Positions 12,791 to 27,300 of a stretch of DNA of 64,000 nucleotides are shown in pieces. A model generated the notes under the pieces. The model was not told the DNA's origin, did not search any database, and worked only from the letters and a program-made list of their open reading frames with translations. Position 1 is the stretch's first letter. Every line of letters starts with the position of its first letter. Source of the stretch: Lamellibrachia satsuma (taxonomy: Eukaryota > Annelida > Polychaeta > Sabellida > Siboglinidae); NCBI GenBank assembly GCA_033239005.1, contig BSQZ01000001.1, positions 7,944,000-8,007,999 on the forward strand. Direction: 5' to 3'. Both the position numbers and the translations under genes were made by a program.

Positions 12791-13930
12791 GTATTAGGTA
12801 ATTCACTCGATCAAGTGTTTCATGATGTCACTAAATCTGAATTGCTTCCTAGCTGTATTCCTGCAATGAGAATTACATATAAATCTAGTTGATTTATCAA
12901 CGCAATACTTGAAGCATAAAAGAACATGCAATGATATTACTGTGAAATAGAAAAATAAACATACTTACCTTCACGATGTTCAGTCCATACTCAATGTGCC
13001 CCTTTACACAAAGCTACACTTTAGAGATAGTAAGATCAAATCCCAAGATGTCGACGTGCAGTATGGTGTATGTGGAGTCCAACATATCAACCTTCAGATG
13101 TCCTTGCATGGAGAGGTCCTAGAACATGTCCCCAGATTCTCGTGTTCCAATAGTAAAACATTCTTTGAGGTAAACATGCACTACTGCATGAACACACGCA
13201 TGCACTATTGCACACATGAACAAACAATACCAGATACTGATGACAACATTTAACTGATTCAATTAAGTTGCTAAAACTGGTGTCACTGCCCGCCCTATAT
13301 AGTAATAACATTTCTGCTGACAAACAATTCAACTGTTATTTATATAATTATCAGACACATTTAGATATACAGAACACCACCAACACTTACTAATCTTTTT
13401 GTCCAAAGAGATTCTTCACTATCACGCCACGCCCATGGAAGCACCCAGTTTGGTACCCGGACATGGTCCTGCCAGTTGACCGATGGAGTGTCAAGGTGGA
13501 AGTGGAAATCTTTCCACATTTTAGGAAAACCCAAATACACCCATCACAAATTGAATCTGGGCCAATATAATGATGTTTTATCACGAATATTAAAAGTAGT
13601 AATTTTGTAGTGTATCGTTTGTGATATTGTAACTGTCGGACACTATTACGATGGCGGGAACAAGTGGTATAGTGAGGATTGTCGGCGCCCTGGTGTAAAA
13701 CACAATTTGGCGCCACTTCCCCCTTCCCCACCCGACACATATTTTACGTTTCCTCTCAGAGGCAACTGAACCGGTCATGCTACTATGTAGCTTGAAAATT
13801 ATTTGCATGTATATGTTAAAATCTATTTGATGTTTTGGAAATAATTATGAACACAAAAGTAAAGTTCACATTTTTATTCGTTATGAACTGTGCATTGTTC
13901 ATGGTAAAATCAATTTTGAATCACAAATAA
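12791..13930. other. No gene seen
   Basis: Short open frames near 12996-13332 and 13390-13808 have no recognisable motif. The stretch is moderately GC-richer around 13400-13760 but shows no splice-consistent chain. Confidence 0.4.
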
Positions 13931-13937
13931 ACTATAA

Positions 13938-16066
13938 TTGAACGCATTTACTTACAAACGCATGATCAGTGAACGCATTTACTTACAAACTCATGATCAA
14001 TGCCAAGAAAACAGAGACTGCGGCAAAGATCAGAAACAATTGTTCAAATTAACGAGTCATTTGATGGGTAACACGGGACATGTAATCTTACCAATCTATG
14101 AATCGGCAGATCAGTTAGCGACTATTTTCAGTGACTTTGACATTGACAAAGTCGCTACCATCCGACGAAACATCAACATCGGCAACCCAAGTGACATCTA
14201 CGAAACAGCATTGGACGACGACGTCACGTTTGACGAAATCCTGCTTCAAAGGTTTCTGCCAGCCACCCATGACGAGGTGAAGCTAATAATCACAAATTCG
14301 CCCAACAAGTCATGCGATTTAGACCCGATCTCTACGTGGTTTCTGAGGCAGTGTCTGGATCATTTCGTGCCGTTTCTTACAGCCATTATCAATAAATCGT
14401 TGGCAACGTCAGTGGTACCCGCATGTTTCAAACGTGCAGTTGTGAGACCATTGCTTAAAAGGCCGGGCCTCGATAAGGAAGTTCTGAATAATTATCAGCC
14501 TGTGTCAAACCTACCATTTGTGCCAAAACTTCTCGAGAAAGTGGTTGAGCACCGTCTAAGAGATCACTTGGACATCAACAATCTACACGATTTTCACCAA
14601 TCGTTGTACCGAAATAATTACTCAAACGAGACAGCTTTTGTGAAAGTCAAGAACGACATCGCAGAAGCTTTTGACCAAAAACGTATACTTGTCTTGGTCA
14701 TGCTTGATCTGTCCAGTTCGTTTGATGTTATCGACCATGGCATTATGCTAACGCGTCTTCAACACTCATTTGGTGTGACTGCAGAAACCCTGGATTGGAT
14801 GCGATCCTACGTTAGCGGCAGAACGCAATGTGTCTCTGTCGGCCTTGCAACTTCGTTTAACGCACATCTATGCTGCGGCGTGCCACAAGGATCCGTCTTG
14901 GGACCGAAACTGTACTAAACCAGTTGGTGATATAGTGAAGAAACATAATCTTCGCTACCACTATTATGCAGATGACACACAAATATACTTGTCCATCAAG
15001 CCTAACGAGAACTGGGCCAGTGAAAGGTCAGCCATTGAAACCTGTGTGGCGGATGTTGGCGGGTGAATGAATAGAAACATGCTAAAACTGAACCAAGAAA
15101 AAAGCGAACTCATTGTGTTTTCGTCAAAACATCGAATTCGTCGGGTGAACGATTTGTCCCTCACGATAGGAGGCAGACTATTACATGCTGTGCAATCCGT
15201 GAGAAATCTTATAGTTATTATGAGCAACGGCTTGGCAATGGAGAAACAGGTGAATGCGATCTCCAAATGACGCCTGTAAGAATCTAGTCCGGGCACTGGG
15301 AACGTCTCGCCTGGACTATGGAAACGCGCTACTGCAAGGTTTGCCTCAGGTGCTAAATGAAATATTGCAGCGCATACAGAACTGCGCTGCTCGCCTAATC
15401 ACCAGGTCACGCAAGAGCGAACACATAACACCTGTGTTACGTGAGCTACATTGGCTTCCGGTGAAATACCGGCTCCGCTTTAAGGTTAACACTTTCACGT
15501 ATAAAGTGCTCAACGGATTGGCACCGGCATACAAGAGTGACATTGTGCAGAAACATCAACCAACGCGTAGTTTAAGATCAACGGAGAAGTCACTTCTCGT
15601 CGTACCTGTGCCACGGACTGCAACTTATGGCGAACGTTGTTTCAGCCGACACGCGGCCATACTGTGGAACGACTTGCCTGAGAACATTAAACAACTGAAT
15701 ACAACAGACACTTAAAACACATCTCTTTAAACTGGCATACTGACGTTATTGAGTCACGCTCTCGTTTTAATTACATTGCTATATACCAAAGACTTATTCG
15801 TAATGTTTTATTCGTGTGTGTACTATAAGTGTAATATCTGCGTTTATTTATTTGTTATGTTTAAATCCGCTCCATTACACCATCTACTTTTAAAATAATC
15901 TACATTTATGGTTTTATATAATTTATGCAGTTTTATGTAAATTATGTATTTTATGTATTTCATAGTTTTATTTAACTTATGCAGTTTCATGTAAAGCGCC
16001 TGAGAGCGTTTTATCTTAATTGGATTCGGGCGCTATATAAATTCCGATATAATAATAATAAATAAT
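13938..16066 (+). mobile_element. L2-like LINE, 5'-truncated, broken ORF2 with intact YADD box
   Basis: The plus strand encodes the end of the endonuclease-RT linker, then NNYQPVSNLPFVPKLLEKVV, LVMLDLSSSFDVIDH, CGVPQGSVLGP (to 14918), HYYADDTQIYLS (14950-15000) and the C-terminal RT part (LDYGNALLQGLP, RIQNCAARLITRSRKSEHIT, WNDLPENIK) to 15715. Frame changes occur near 14900, 15066 and 15270. The 3' end has GGGCGCTATATAAATTCCGA followed by ATA/AAT repeats ending about 16066, the usual L2-type end. Two 31-bp direct repeats (13938-13999) lie at the 5' break. Confidence 0.85.
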
Positions 16067-16689
16067 GTACAAACACAAACACCCAGGCCCAACATTGACT
16101 AAAAGTAATGCAAATATTTAATAAAAAATTATTTATAAAAAAGGAGTATCTTTGCACACAAAAGACTAACGCATCTTTGACTAAAAAAAGTGATACACGC
16201 ATTCTCTATATTACTCAGCACATCCTTTGCCAAGGAAACTGTGTTCAACAGTTTCTCATCCAGCCCCTTCTGATAGTGGGTCTGAATGATATAATAAAAG
16301 TAGTTAGATTTAATATTACAGAAAGTCGTGGCATCAAGTTTGAACGGAGACAATGTGTAACTGAAGCTTTTATACATATATGAACCAATACCGTGAAGGG
16401 CTAGATTGCCCTCTCAAGAGAGTCTATCCAACGTTGCATTACAAAACTACTCTGTATAAAGCGCACCATTCGATTCATGATCTGAATTTTAATCGACATT
16501 CTGCTAAAAGTAGTAGTAGTACCATGTAACAACAGTGAGTGCAAACTGGTAGATTAAAATGTTTCCTCATACCTTTGAGCCGTGTAAATTAAAAAGCATC
16601 ATAGAAATACATACACCGTAGAAAGAAGAACAGTATGACATAACTAATTGACGTTGTGTACTTATATCACAAAACCCAAAAATGTAAAT
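16067..16689. other. No gene seen
   Basis: AT-rich intergenic DNA follows the LINE tail. Open frames near 16108-16383 on both strands overlap each other and have no recognisable motif. Confidence 0.4.
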
Positions 16690-16870
16690 GTAGTGATTAG
16701 CACATCCACCTTTCATGCCATAGTTCTGAATTCAAGACGCAAACCGGACACGGTAGATTTGGCTCTCAACATTGTGGACTGTGTATATCCCTCGTAACTC
16801 GGAGATCACGTTAATGTCGGGCCCGTCTCAATTCGGGACGTTAAAGAACCACTGAGTTCAGCTTGGCGAA
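16690..16870 (+). mobile_element. tRNA-derived SINE, copy 2
   Basis: The head reads TGTAGTGATTAGCACATCCACC...CCATAGTTCTGAATTCAAGA, a tRNA-like A-box/anticodon/B-box order. The body contains CTCAACATTGTGGACTGTGT, CGTAACTCGGAGATCACGTT, AATGTCGG and GGGACGTTAAAGAACC. It matches the body of copy 1 at 3500-3580 and is better preserved. Confidence 0.65.
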
Positions 16871-17189
16871 ACATTACTGAAAAAGCTAACTAGTTGAATA
16901 AGACCCCAAAAGACAACAACATTCTAACCACAATCTAATTATGCAGGCAATAGTCAGTTCATAGAACGCTGCCGGGTGCTGGATACAACTAGATACTAGA
17001 AACTCTGTTTATATCAGCTGTGTTTTAATAACAATTGTTCATCAGCAGATCTGTTAATCATTACACATCAAGCTCCAGTACTCGTTGCCTTTTCCATTGT
17101 GATAATATTAGCACACCTGATTTGAGTCACGTTGATTATTGATACAGTATGTAGCTTGAGAACATTTTCCGTTTGTTCCTTTCTATGAA

Positions 17190-18504
17190 CATTTGACAAA
17201 CTGTTTCCAAATCAATCTCCATGCCGTGGTTCATGTTCATCACGGTGAGCCCAGAAAGCCGATCTTCCGCCATCCTGTTGCATAGCTAGGTTTTGACCCG
17301 TCGCAGGCAGGGGAATGAACGCTCTGCCTCACAACTTCCAACAGGAAGAGTGCAACCGATCCTCAACAGGGTGCGGATGTTCGGGTAGATGTCTTCATCT
17401 GTGTATCTGTGTGCTCGAGACATTCAGTCAGGTTAGGCGAGGACGATGACTGTGTAGTCTCTGTGATTCTCAAATAGCGCTGCCATTCCTTCAGCTCAGC
17501 TCGCAGCGAAGAGACGTTTGGCATGTCTGACTCCAAGAACATCAATCCATCCACAACATGTTGTACATTTCACGTCTCTTTAATGATCCCGGGGAGTGGA
17601 GCGAGAATCTCTATACCATTCTTTCTTTCTGGGTTAAATCGATTGTGGAATTCGGCAGACAGGTGATCACAAAACGTGATTGCCAGATTGCGCAGGTAGT
17701 GCTCCCGTGGGGATGTGCTGGGGGCATTGGCTCTTTGCATCTGTCGGGACGCTAAGATGAATGTACCAAGAAGTGTGACTAAACGTGTAACATTTTTATA
17801 CCATACATTGTACTCCTCTTCTATCTATTTTTTCCTCATCGTTACCATTCGTTCCCTGGTTCGGTCGATCATACTGTACGCTTGATATAAGTCTAAGTCC
17901 CTCTTTTGAAACTTGGAGGCCATGAGCCTGACATTCTCCAAAACATTCTTGGTGATGATGAATGCGATGATGGCATGTGACAAGGTGAGTTAGCAGCCCT
18001 TGCGCCTTCGTCGTGGTCTCCTCATCCCAACTGCCAGTCTATGCAACCTCCTCGTAGATGTCATGATATTCAGACGGATTCAGTACGGCATCCAGACATT
18101 CACACAAGAACTCATACATGTCATAAAACGTGTCGTAGCATGTGTGACGCTCCACTCATCTGGTCTGGCACATTCCGACAAGTTTCTTATTCCTCATATC
18201 TGGTGCCAGATATTTTAGGATTCGTTCCTGGAATCGTTGTCGTTTGGGCGACAGATCGGAAAAAGGAACACTGTATTAAGGGTGTCGACCATATTCCGTA
18301 TGGCAGGTAGTCTGCATGCATTGGCGATGCTCGAATTGAGGACATGGCTGCTGCAGTGTACATACAAAGCTTTATCCTCGCCTGCACGCCAACCTTATCC
18401 GAGGACATACACTGCGCACCATCATAGCTTTGACCCCTGGCTTTACTGATGTCGATGTTATGATCTTTCAGACACTCTATGACAGCATGAGCTATAGCTT
18501 CCAC
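17190..18504 (-). pseudogene. hAT-superfamily transposase remnant (ZMYM1/DUF4371-like)
   Basis: On the minus strand, the 18504-18190 segment encodes AIAHAVIECLKDHNIDISKA and GQSYDGAQCMS, the RNase H-fold core seen in the DUF4371/ZMYM1-type hAT transposases. Near 17370-17200 the minus strand encodes LPVGSCEAERSFPCLRRVKT and RLSGLTVMNMNHGMEIDLE, the hAT C-terminal dimerisation region. Between them are frameshifts and stops. The N-terminal zinc finger is not visible; upstream (above 18510) the sequence passes into a minisatellite. The gene is clearly dead. Confidence 0.8.
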
Positions 18505-18639
18505 CGCTGCCCTCTCAAGATATATAAAATCAAAAAAGAATTCTATATACCAGATTTAAAAAAAAATAAAATAAATCCTGGGTCCAGACCGCCTGGACCC
18601 CCCTCTGGATCCGCCTGTGATAGCTGTGTTCCACAACTT

Positions 18640-20300
18640 TTACTCCTAAGAGATGGAGTCCACAGCATTTACTCATGACAGGTGGAGTCCACAGCATTTA
18701 CTCATGACAGGTGGAGTCCACAGCATTTACTCCTGAGAGATGGAGTCCACAGCATTTACTCATGACAGGTGGATTCCACAGCATTTACTCATGACAGGTG
18801 GAGTCCACAGCATTTACTCATAAGGGATGGAACCCACAACATATACTCACACCATATGGAATCCACAGCATTTACACATGAGAGATGCAATTTTTGCTCT
18901 CCTCCTTTTCCCTGTAGTCTAGGATGAGGCTGGCAACGATACATATCGTCGATTTTTCCCCTTCTTCTTCTTCTTCTTCTTCTTCACTAGTCCACAGCAT
19001 TTACTAAGGAGATATGGAGTCCAAAACACATAATCATAAGATATGAAGTCCATAGCATCTTGAGAGATGGAGTTGTTGCTATCCTCCTTTTCCATGTAGT
19101 AAAGGGTGAGGGTGGCAATGATACCGGTCGTCGATTTTGTTGGCCGTTCTTCTTCATTACTAGTCCACAGCATTTACTAAGGAGAGGTGGAGTCCATAAC
19201 ACTTACTCACGACATATGGAATTCGCAGCATTTATTTTTGAGAGATGGAGTACATGACATTTACTCAGGTGGGATGGAATCCAGAGAATTTACTCTTGAG
19301 AGATGGAGTACACAGCATTTACTCTTGAGAGATAGAATACATGACATTTACTTATGAGAGATGGAGTACACAGAATTTACTCGTGAGATATGGAACCACA
19401 GCATTTACTTGTGAGATATGGAAACCACAGCATTTACTTGTGCGAGATGGAAACCACAGCATTTTCTCATGAGAGATGGAGTCCACACAATTAACTCATG
19501 AGAGTTGGTGTACCAACATTTACTGGTGAGAGATGGAGTCCATAACATTTACTCATGAGAGGTAACGTCCGCAGCTTTTATTCATAAGAGATGGAACCCA
19601 CAGCACATTCTCACAACATATGGAGTTCACAGCATTTACACATGAGAGATGCAATTGTTGCTCTCTTCCTTTTCCCTGTAGTCTGGGGTAACGCTGGCAA
19701 CGATACATATATTTGGATTTTTGTTTCCCCTTCTTTTTCTTCACTAGTCCACAGTATTTACTAAGGATAGGTGGAATCCATAGCACTTACTCATTAGATA
19801 TGGGGTCCACAGCATTGACTCCCAAGAGATGGAGTACACAACATTTACTCTTGAGAGGTGGAGTACACAGCAGTTACGCATGATAGATGGTGTCCACATG
19901 TATATGTATATACATTCATCAGAGATGGGGTACGCGGCATTTACTCAAGAGAGATGGAGTACATGACATTTACTTTTAAAAGATGGAGTCCACAGAACTT
20001 ACTCTTGAGAGATGGAGAACGCCGCATTTACTCATGAATGATGGAGTGCATAGCATTTACTCATGAGAGATGGGCTACACAGCATTTACTCACGAGAGAT
20101 GGGCTACACAGCATTTACTCACGAGAGATGGGCTACACAGCATTTACTCACGAGAGATGGGCTACACAGCATTTACTCACGAGAGATGGGCTACACAGCA
20201 TTTACTCATGAGAGATGGGCTACACAGCATTTACTCATGAGAGATGGGCTACACAGTATTTACTCACAACATATGGAGTCTACAGCATTTACACATGACT
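18640..20300. repeat. About 29-bp minisatellite with embedded longer repeat
   Basis: The unit is GAGATGGAGTCCACAGCATT followed by TACTCATGA, with many variants. It is most regular at 20050-20260. A longer segment is embedded at about 18885-19000, 19060-19175 and 19640-19765. It carries TGTTGCTCTCCTCCTTTTCC-like sequence, then GGCAACGATAC and a CTT-rich run. This shows higher-order duplication. All open frames here are repeat artefacts. Confidence 0.9.
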
Positions 20301-20512
20301 ACATATCACAAATCGAACAATCACTTAAATTAAATACTAAATGCCTATTCAGTTTTGAATTTGAATGACATACCTTTTCTAAAACCAAAAATATCATTGT
20401 GCGTTAAAGATATCAATGTATTATAACTTAGGAATATCCCCTACAATGTACACGAAGTTAAACAAGCCAACTGGAAATATTTGCACAAGTTGTCATAGTA
20501 ATCCGGCAAAAA

Positions 20513-21096
20513 ACAGTGTCTGTCAATGAGCACTAGGGGCTTACTTAACACCTTTAAACTTAGACAAACAGTGTCTGTCAATGAGCACTACGGGCTTACT
20601 TAACACCTTTAAATTTAGACAAACAGTGACTGCCAATGAGCACTACGGGCTTACTTGACACCTTTAAACTTAGACAAACAGTGACTGTCAATGAGCACTA
20701 CGGGCTTACTTAAACTTAGACAAACATTGACTGTGAATGAGCACTACGGGCTTACTTAAACTTAGACAAACATTGACTGTGAATGAGCATTACGGGCTTA
20801 CTTGACACCTTTAAACTTAGACAAACAGTGACTGTCAATGAGCACTACGGCTTAATTGACACCTTTAAACTTAGACAAACAATGACTATCAATAAGCACT
20901 ATGGGCTTACTTGACACCTTTAAACTTAGACAGTGACGGTCAATGAGCAGTATGGGCTTACTTGATACCTTTAAACTTAGACAAACGGTGACTGTCAATG
21001 AGCACTACTGGCTTACTTGACACCTTTAAACTTAGACAAACAGTGACTGTCAATTAGCACTACGGGCTTACTTGACACCTTTAAACTTAGACAAAC
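20513..21096. repeat. About 56-bp tandem repeats, roughly 10 copies, two length classes
   Basis: The unit contains CAGTGACTGTCAATGAGCAC, ACGGGCTTACTTGACACC and TTTAAACTTAGACAAA. Two adjacent copies (about 20700-20780) lack the GACACCTTTA segment. There are no variable spacers, so this is not a CRISPR array. Confidence 0.9.
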
Positions 21097-21176
21097 ACAA
21101 CATACGTTCTTCAGATCATTAACAGTCGATTTCACTACTTTGTTTGTATTCTAACCTTAACTCTGCCCTACCATCC

Positions 21177-21214
21177 GAGTGTTATTTGCTATATATACAT
21201 AGCAAATAACACTC
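21177..21214. other. 16-bp perfect inverted repeat (hairpin)
   Basis: The arms GAGTGTTATTTGCTAT (21177-21192) and ATAGCAAATAACACTC (21199-21214) flank a six-base ATATAC loop. No T-run or gene end is associated. It may be a remnant of palindromic transposon ends. Confidence 0.75.
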
Positions 21215-21704
21215 CGAAGAACATAGTACAAGATACATTGTTTTCATGTACCCATAAAAAGTGCAATAAGATTCGATGTGGTCAGGATGTAGTCTAATAT
21301 AAGTAAATATCACCGCAGAGTGTGTTCTGTTGTAAAGAGGATGGGTCTTAGGCAGGCCCTTAGCCAGGATTGTGGAATTTTTAAATTTTTCCGTTATCAT
21401 TTCTTACCCGTTGCGCAAAACAAAACCCCTTGCACATATACTAGGGATTAATTGGGAGTGGCCAAATAAGTGTCTGAAATACGCATTTTACGTCGAAATC
21501 GTACTCTCGTCAATGGCCACAGGCCAACACCGGCCAGATTTCATTTCGTTCAGACTGCATTAAGTGTTCTGCTATTACAACTGTAATGTGTCATATAGCT
21601 ATTATACATTATGCCATTCATACACACAGTGGTGCATTAAAGCTTCTATAATTGTTATATCTATAATTTAGTTACACTATCGACACAGATCTTTCCTGGC
21701 AGCA

Positions 21705-21776
21705 ATGGACACCATGGATGAAATTCTTCGAGAGTTGGGTTTGGAGATCTTAATAGAGAGGTTCAACGAAAACAAG
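21705..21776 (+). CDS. Candidate first coding exon, SAM-domain-like N-terminus
   Basis: The sequence AGCAATGG begins an open 24-codon exon reading MDTMDEILRELGLEILIERF and ending in a GTATGA donor at 21777 (phase 0). The Leu/Glu pattern resembles the first helix of a SAM domain. No following exon could be assigned within the window, so the gene may run past transposon insertions or be a pseudogene fragment. It is not in obvious continuity with the adhesion gene that starts at 24251. Confidence 0.35.
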
Positions 21777-22024
21777 GTATGATTTGGCACGATTGTCGAA
21801 AATAGTGCTCGTAATTATAGTAAATGTTGACAGAATCCACCGCTCTATAAAATAATTGACTGTTCACAATCCAGTTTTCTTTACACAAACGACAACTGAT
21901 ATGGGAAGGCAGTGTTAGTTTAGCCATTTTTCATTCTTTATGATATCTAGGACACAATAATATTCCTAAGTCAAATTGTTTTCTTCATCTATTAAATTAT
22001 TATTATTAATATATCATTTTATAC

Positions 22025-22339
<315 letters not shown>

Positions 22340-22842
22340 TACATAGATAATTATATGTGGCTAATCCAAACAGGGTTAATAAACTGGCTCTTTTTAGATC
22401 ACAAGTAGTTGTCGCTGCTGTAGTTTCCTGGGAAACATGGGTGGCTCAATTAACCAAATGGCTCAACTAACACTTTCTTGCAAGATCTCGAAGGTATCAC
22501 AATATTGCTCTTTGGTAAATTACTGTTTTATTAGCAGTGCTAGCACGAAATATTTCACCCGGTTACTAGTATCACACATGACGACAATGGGTAATCAATA
22601 AAAAACATGTGCAGAACCATTGATAAAACGATCAAATGAAAAGGAAGTTATCGATGTAGAAGACAGTGTGTTACCACATTTGTTGGCACTTGTTTTTTTA
22701 CCTACAAAGGCTATGGAAAGACACCTAAGACAATTGTGTTATTTGATTTACATAATAAACAATTAAAAGGTTTACTTCTCGAATCCTATCGCTTCAGTAT
22801 CCACGATATATTCCACTTTAATACACTGCTATATATGCATAC

Positions 22843-23848
<1,006 letters not shown>

Positions 23849-24250
23849 ACGCACGAACGCACGTTGTACATTAAAAGTACGTGTAGAATTAATAAAAAAG
23901 TATGTATAAAAAAGTTCAAACAATTGCTCAACAAAACTCTCATTTTACTTAATTTATTTCGGTATCAATTTGCATAATATTATGATATGCATATGCAAGA
24001 CCATCAAAAATAAAGATGGAGGTCACGCATCCTGGGTCAATTCTCAATAGACAAATTTTAAGCAGCGCACCAAGCGGAATGTACTGTATCTGGCTTAGCC
24101 TAAGGAGTACCAGAATTTAATAGTCTGCTACTGCGCCGTAGTTACACAGATCAGTACGTGGGCGTCGTAGAATTCGGTGCTGAATTTTAGTCCAACTGCA
24201 CTGGATACATTTTGAACCGATTAGATCTGTGTTGCGAAAATAGACATAAT

Positions 24251-24305
24251 ATGCTACTTTCGATGTATCATCTACCGGTTCTGCTGGCCATTTCTGCGAT
24301 CACAG
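24251..24305 (+). CDS. Adhesion gene exon 1: signal peptide
   Basis: This exon encodes MLLSMYHLPVLLAISAIT, a short hydrophobic leader, and ends in phase 1 at a CAG|GTAAGA donor. The first ATG lies just after CATAAT, and a second in-frame ATG is five codons in. Joining to the next exon keeps the frame. Confidence 0.75.
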
Positions 24306-27300
24306 GTAAGATTTATTCGGCGTTTGCTGGTGTCAATCGAGTCTATTGTTAATCCGGCACTGATAGCTCAGAGCGCTTCATGGTTCAGCTTACTGTTACG
24401 TTTCCCAGTGACGACCATGTTAACGTTTTGCACGATTATAAGAAAACGGGACCATCAAAAATTCTTAAACTTCTTACTTGCCGCTGTCATCATCTCATTG
24501 ACATGCCGATCGAGTTTAGTCAAAGTACCGTACTTTTAACTCATTTAAAATGCCTGAACGTGCCATACCCGTCAATGTTACCAATTTCTGCATGAATTAC
24601 TACGCACAAGTGCGAAAAAATTGTGTAAAAAAAATTACCAAAAATCCTTCCGCCTATTGAAATCATCTAAAAATCCACAGTTACACTGTCAACATGTTCT
24701 ACCAGCAAACTTGCCAATGTACGTGCCTGCTCAAATGCAGTCATGTCAGATGATGTGATTTTTTGAAAATTACACGTATCTAAAATTACTGCATTCGTGT
24801 GTAACTGGGGCATGACCTCTGAAGCGCCTTCAATGTCAGTGAAACGCGTATGGGATTGGTCAGTCACCGCACCGCGTCGCGCCGTTCTTGTCAACGAAGT
24901 ATGAAGCGTCATCCATTTCAGCGAAGCGCACGTATTCATCTGCGACGCAGTATGGCTATCCTAAATAACGACGCGGTGACGTCCATAATCAGACCGCGTG
25001 GATAGAGATGGGTGGGGATGACGGTTTCGATGTAGGCCTAAGATATTTTTAGAAGTGATACGCATTGCCCGTCTTTGGATGCTTTTCAGCTGCTTCGTTT
25101 GATTTTTTGTCCGTGGGGGGGACTCAATACGCCAGTATACCATCTGTGAGAATTTATCTAGCTCAGTGGCGTAGTTAGGTAGTGTTGGAAAATTATGTAT
25201 TGGTAGTTGTTAACAAAGAAAGAAATTCCACCAGTTTTCAATCTATGTGGCGTTGTGTTGTTGCAGCATAAACATCTTTTGGGATGACTGATGGTTGCGT
25301 TAGAAGATTGTTTTCGATATTTCACAGACAAAGGTTAAATGTGTAAAAGTACCGTAAATATATGTATATATAATATATAAATAAATACACACACACGCAC
25401 GCACGCACGCACGCACACACACTTGGTGCAAAGTTATCCAGAGTGACAGGTCAGTGTACAGAACTTGCACATTTAGGTACATATGTTGAGAAAGGAAAAT
25501 GTTATTTCCTATGACAGTAGAATCAAATTGGCAGCGTTTGTTTATGGCTGTCAGTCAAGGTGGTGGTGTAGCTATATAGCTATGTAATTCACATTACAAT
25601 TTTAGTTTCCGCGAGGGTGACAGAACTGAAAAACATGACAAGAAACGAGGGCGATACAGCCACCCTTACCTGCATTGCTGACGGCATCCCTGCCCCTGAC
25701 ATGACCTTCCACAAGGTCGGCCATCCTCTTGCATTCGAGGAGGGTGACAATGTAAGTGTTACTTGAGGAGGCTGACAATGTAAGTTTTACATGAGGAGGC
25801 TGACAATGTAAATTTTATTTGAGGAAGGTGACAGTGTAAGTGTTACTTCGTTAGTTTTTTTTATAGAGATAAATAATAAATTATCATTTCGCAAACTTTT
25901 AGTGAAATGACATTAATCCTTGTGGATAAAATTTGGGTCTTGATAACAGTTTTGCTAATTTAGCTTCTGACGTAGCTGTTATTACTATGTCAGATATTAA
26001 ACAAATTTCCACGGGAACCCCCAACTTTTTTTGCCTTTTTACAGAGATATATAATAAAAAAATTTGCCATGTTTTATTGAAGTGGTGTTACTTCCTGTAG
26101 GTCAAATATTGAATATTGTAAAAATTTTGCTAAGATATGGTTTTACTGCGACTTAATAAAAAACATAAAATACTTAATTTTACAACTTTTTATGCGAGTT
26201 TGACACATTATGCTTTATATAATACGAACATATCAAACTGCAATATTCCTGCATATTTTGTATTTGAATAGTGAATAAATCTTGTGTTATAACTGATTAT
26301 GATCAGAGTACAGTATTTTGCAGGTGACATAGTTGTTACTATGTAAGACACTAAAAAATTTGCCTTTTGGGGTCTAATGGATTTCAAAGAATCTTTAAGA
26401 TAGTTGGGGCAGCTGATTGTTTTCCCTCATAATATCCTAGGAAATATTGTACTGAACGTCAACACCACAAATAATCACCCGGCACTAACATCATATTTCG
26501 CCAATCCATCCTTAAAAAAACAGTCCTTTGGGAAATCCCGACTTCTTGGAAACGCTGGCAATGTTTCCATAGTTATGACCGTATGTGTTTCGAGTCGGCG
26601 TGCACTTAGAACCATTGTGAATTCGTTCACGGAACATATCGTTTGGTTACTGTGGTTCCAGTACATTGCAGTACAATGCCTTCCTACATTAATCAGCAAA
26701 TATCAGCAGCTAATTTAGGTTAATGGGCCTTTGACGCTGTAACCGAACCCACCAGTAACTGTGACCAGATGACCCCGCCCATGACCCTGCCATATAACGG
26801 CCAATCAAATGATCTTGTGAACATGTAAACAACCGACCATGTGCCCTGACACTGTGCTGGCTTAATCCAATCTTAATAGATGACAACACATTACAAATGC
26901 AGGTTCAAGGGCTTTAGTGGCAGCAAGAGTAAGGGGACATGTCAATATTAGAAATGGATGTTATGTTTTGTCAACAATACGTAAAATGCCAGTGAAAAAC
27001 TTCGCATTTCAATCACGATACATGTGTCTATTGACATTACTGTTATAACTAACAACCGGGAAACGTTACCTAATTCACTGTTTTATAAAAACTACAACAC
27101 TTGCGATGCTGAAACTTTTTCACGGTGGTGTAGCAGACGTAATTTGTTTATGTTAACCAAAATTTTCCTCAAAGTTATCAATGACATTCATACTTATATG
27201 TATGGCGTTTATATTTTGGGGGGATTTTCTCAAAATGATGTAATTTGGCATTTTTTGGCTATTTTTCACATTTACAAAAATGTTTTTAAAATCTTGTAAC

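Noticed and set aside
20513..21096. CRISPR-like array
   Set aside because: Units are tandem without unique spacers, one unit is long and degenerate, and the DNA is clearly eukaryotic.
24667..25143. Minus-strand frames near 24.7-25.1 kb, one with a QTKQLKSIQRRAMRI segment
   Set aside because: The segment faintly resembles a LINE reverse transcriptase C-terminus, but it is too short and isolated to support a call.
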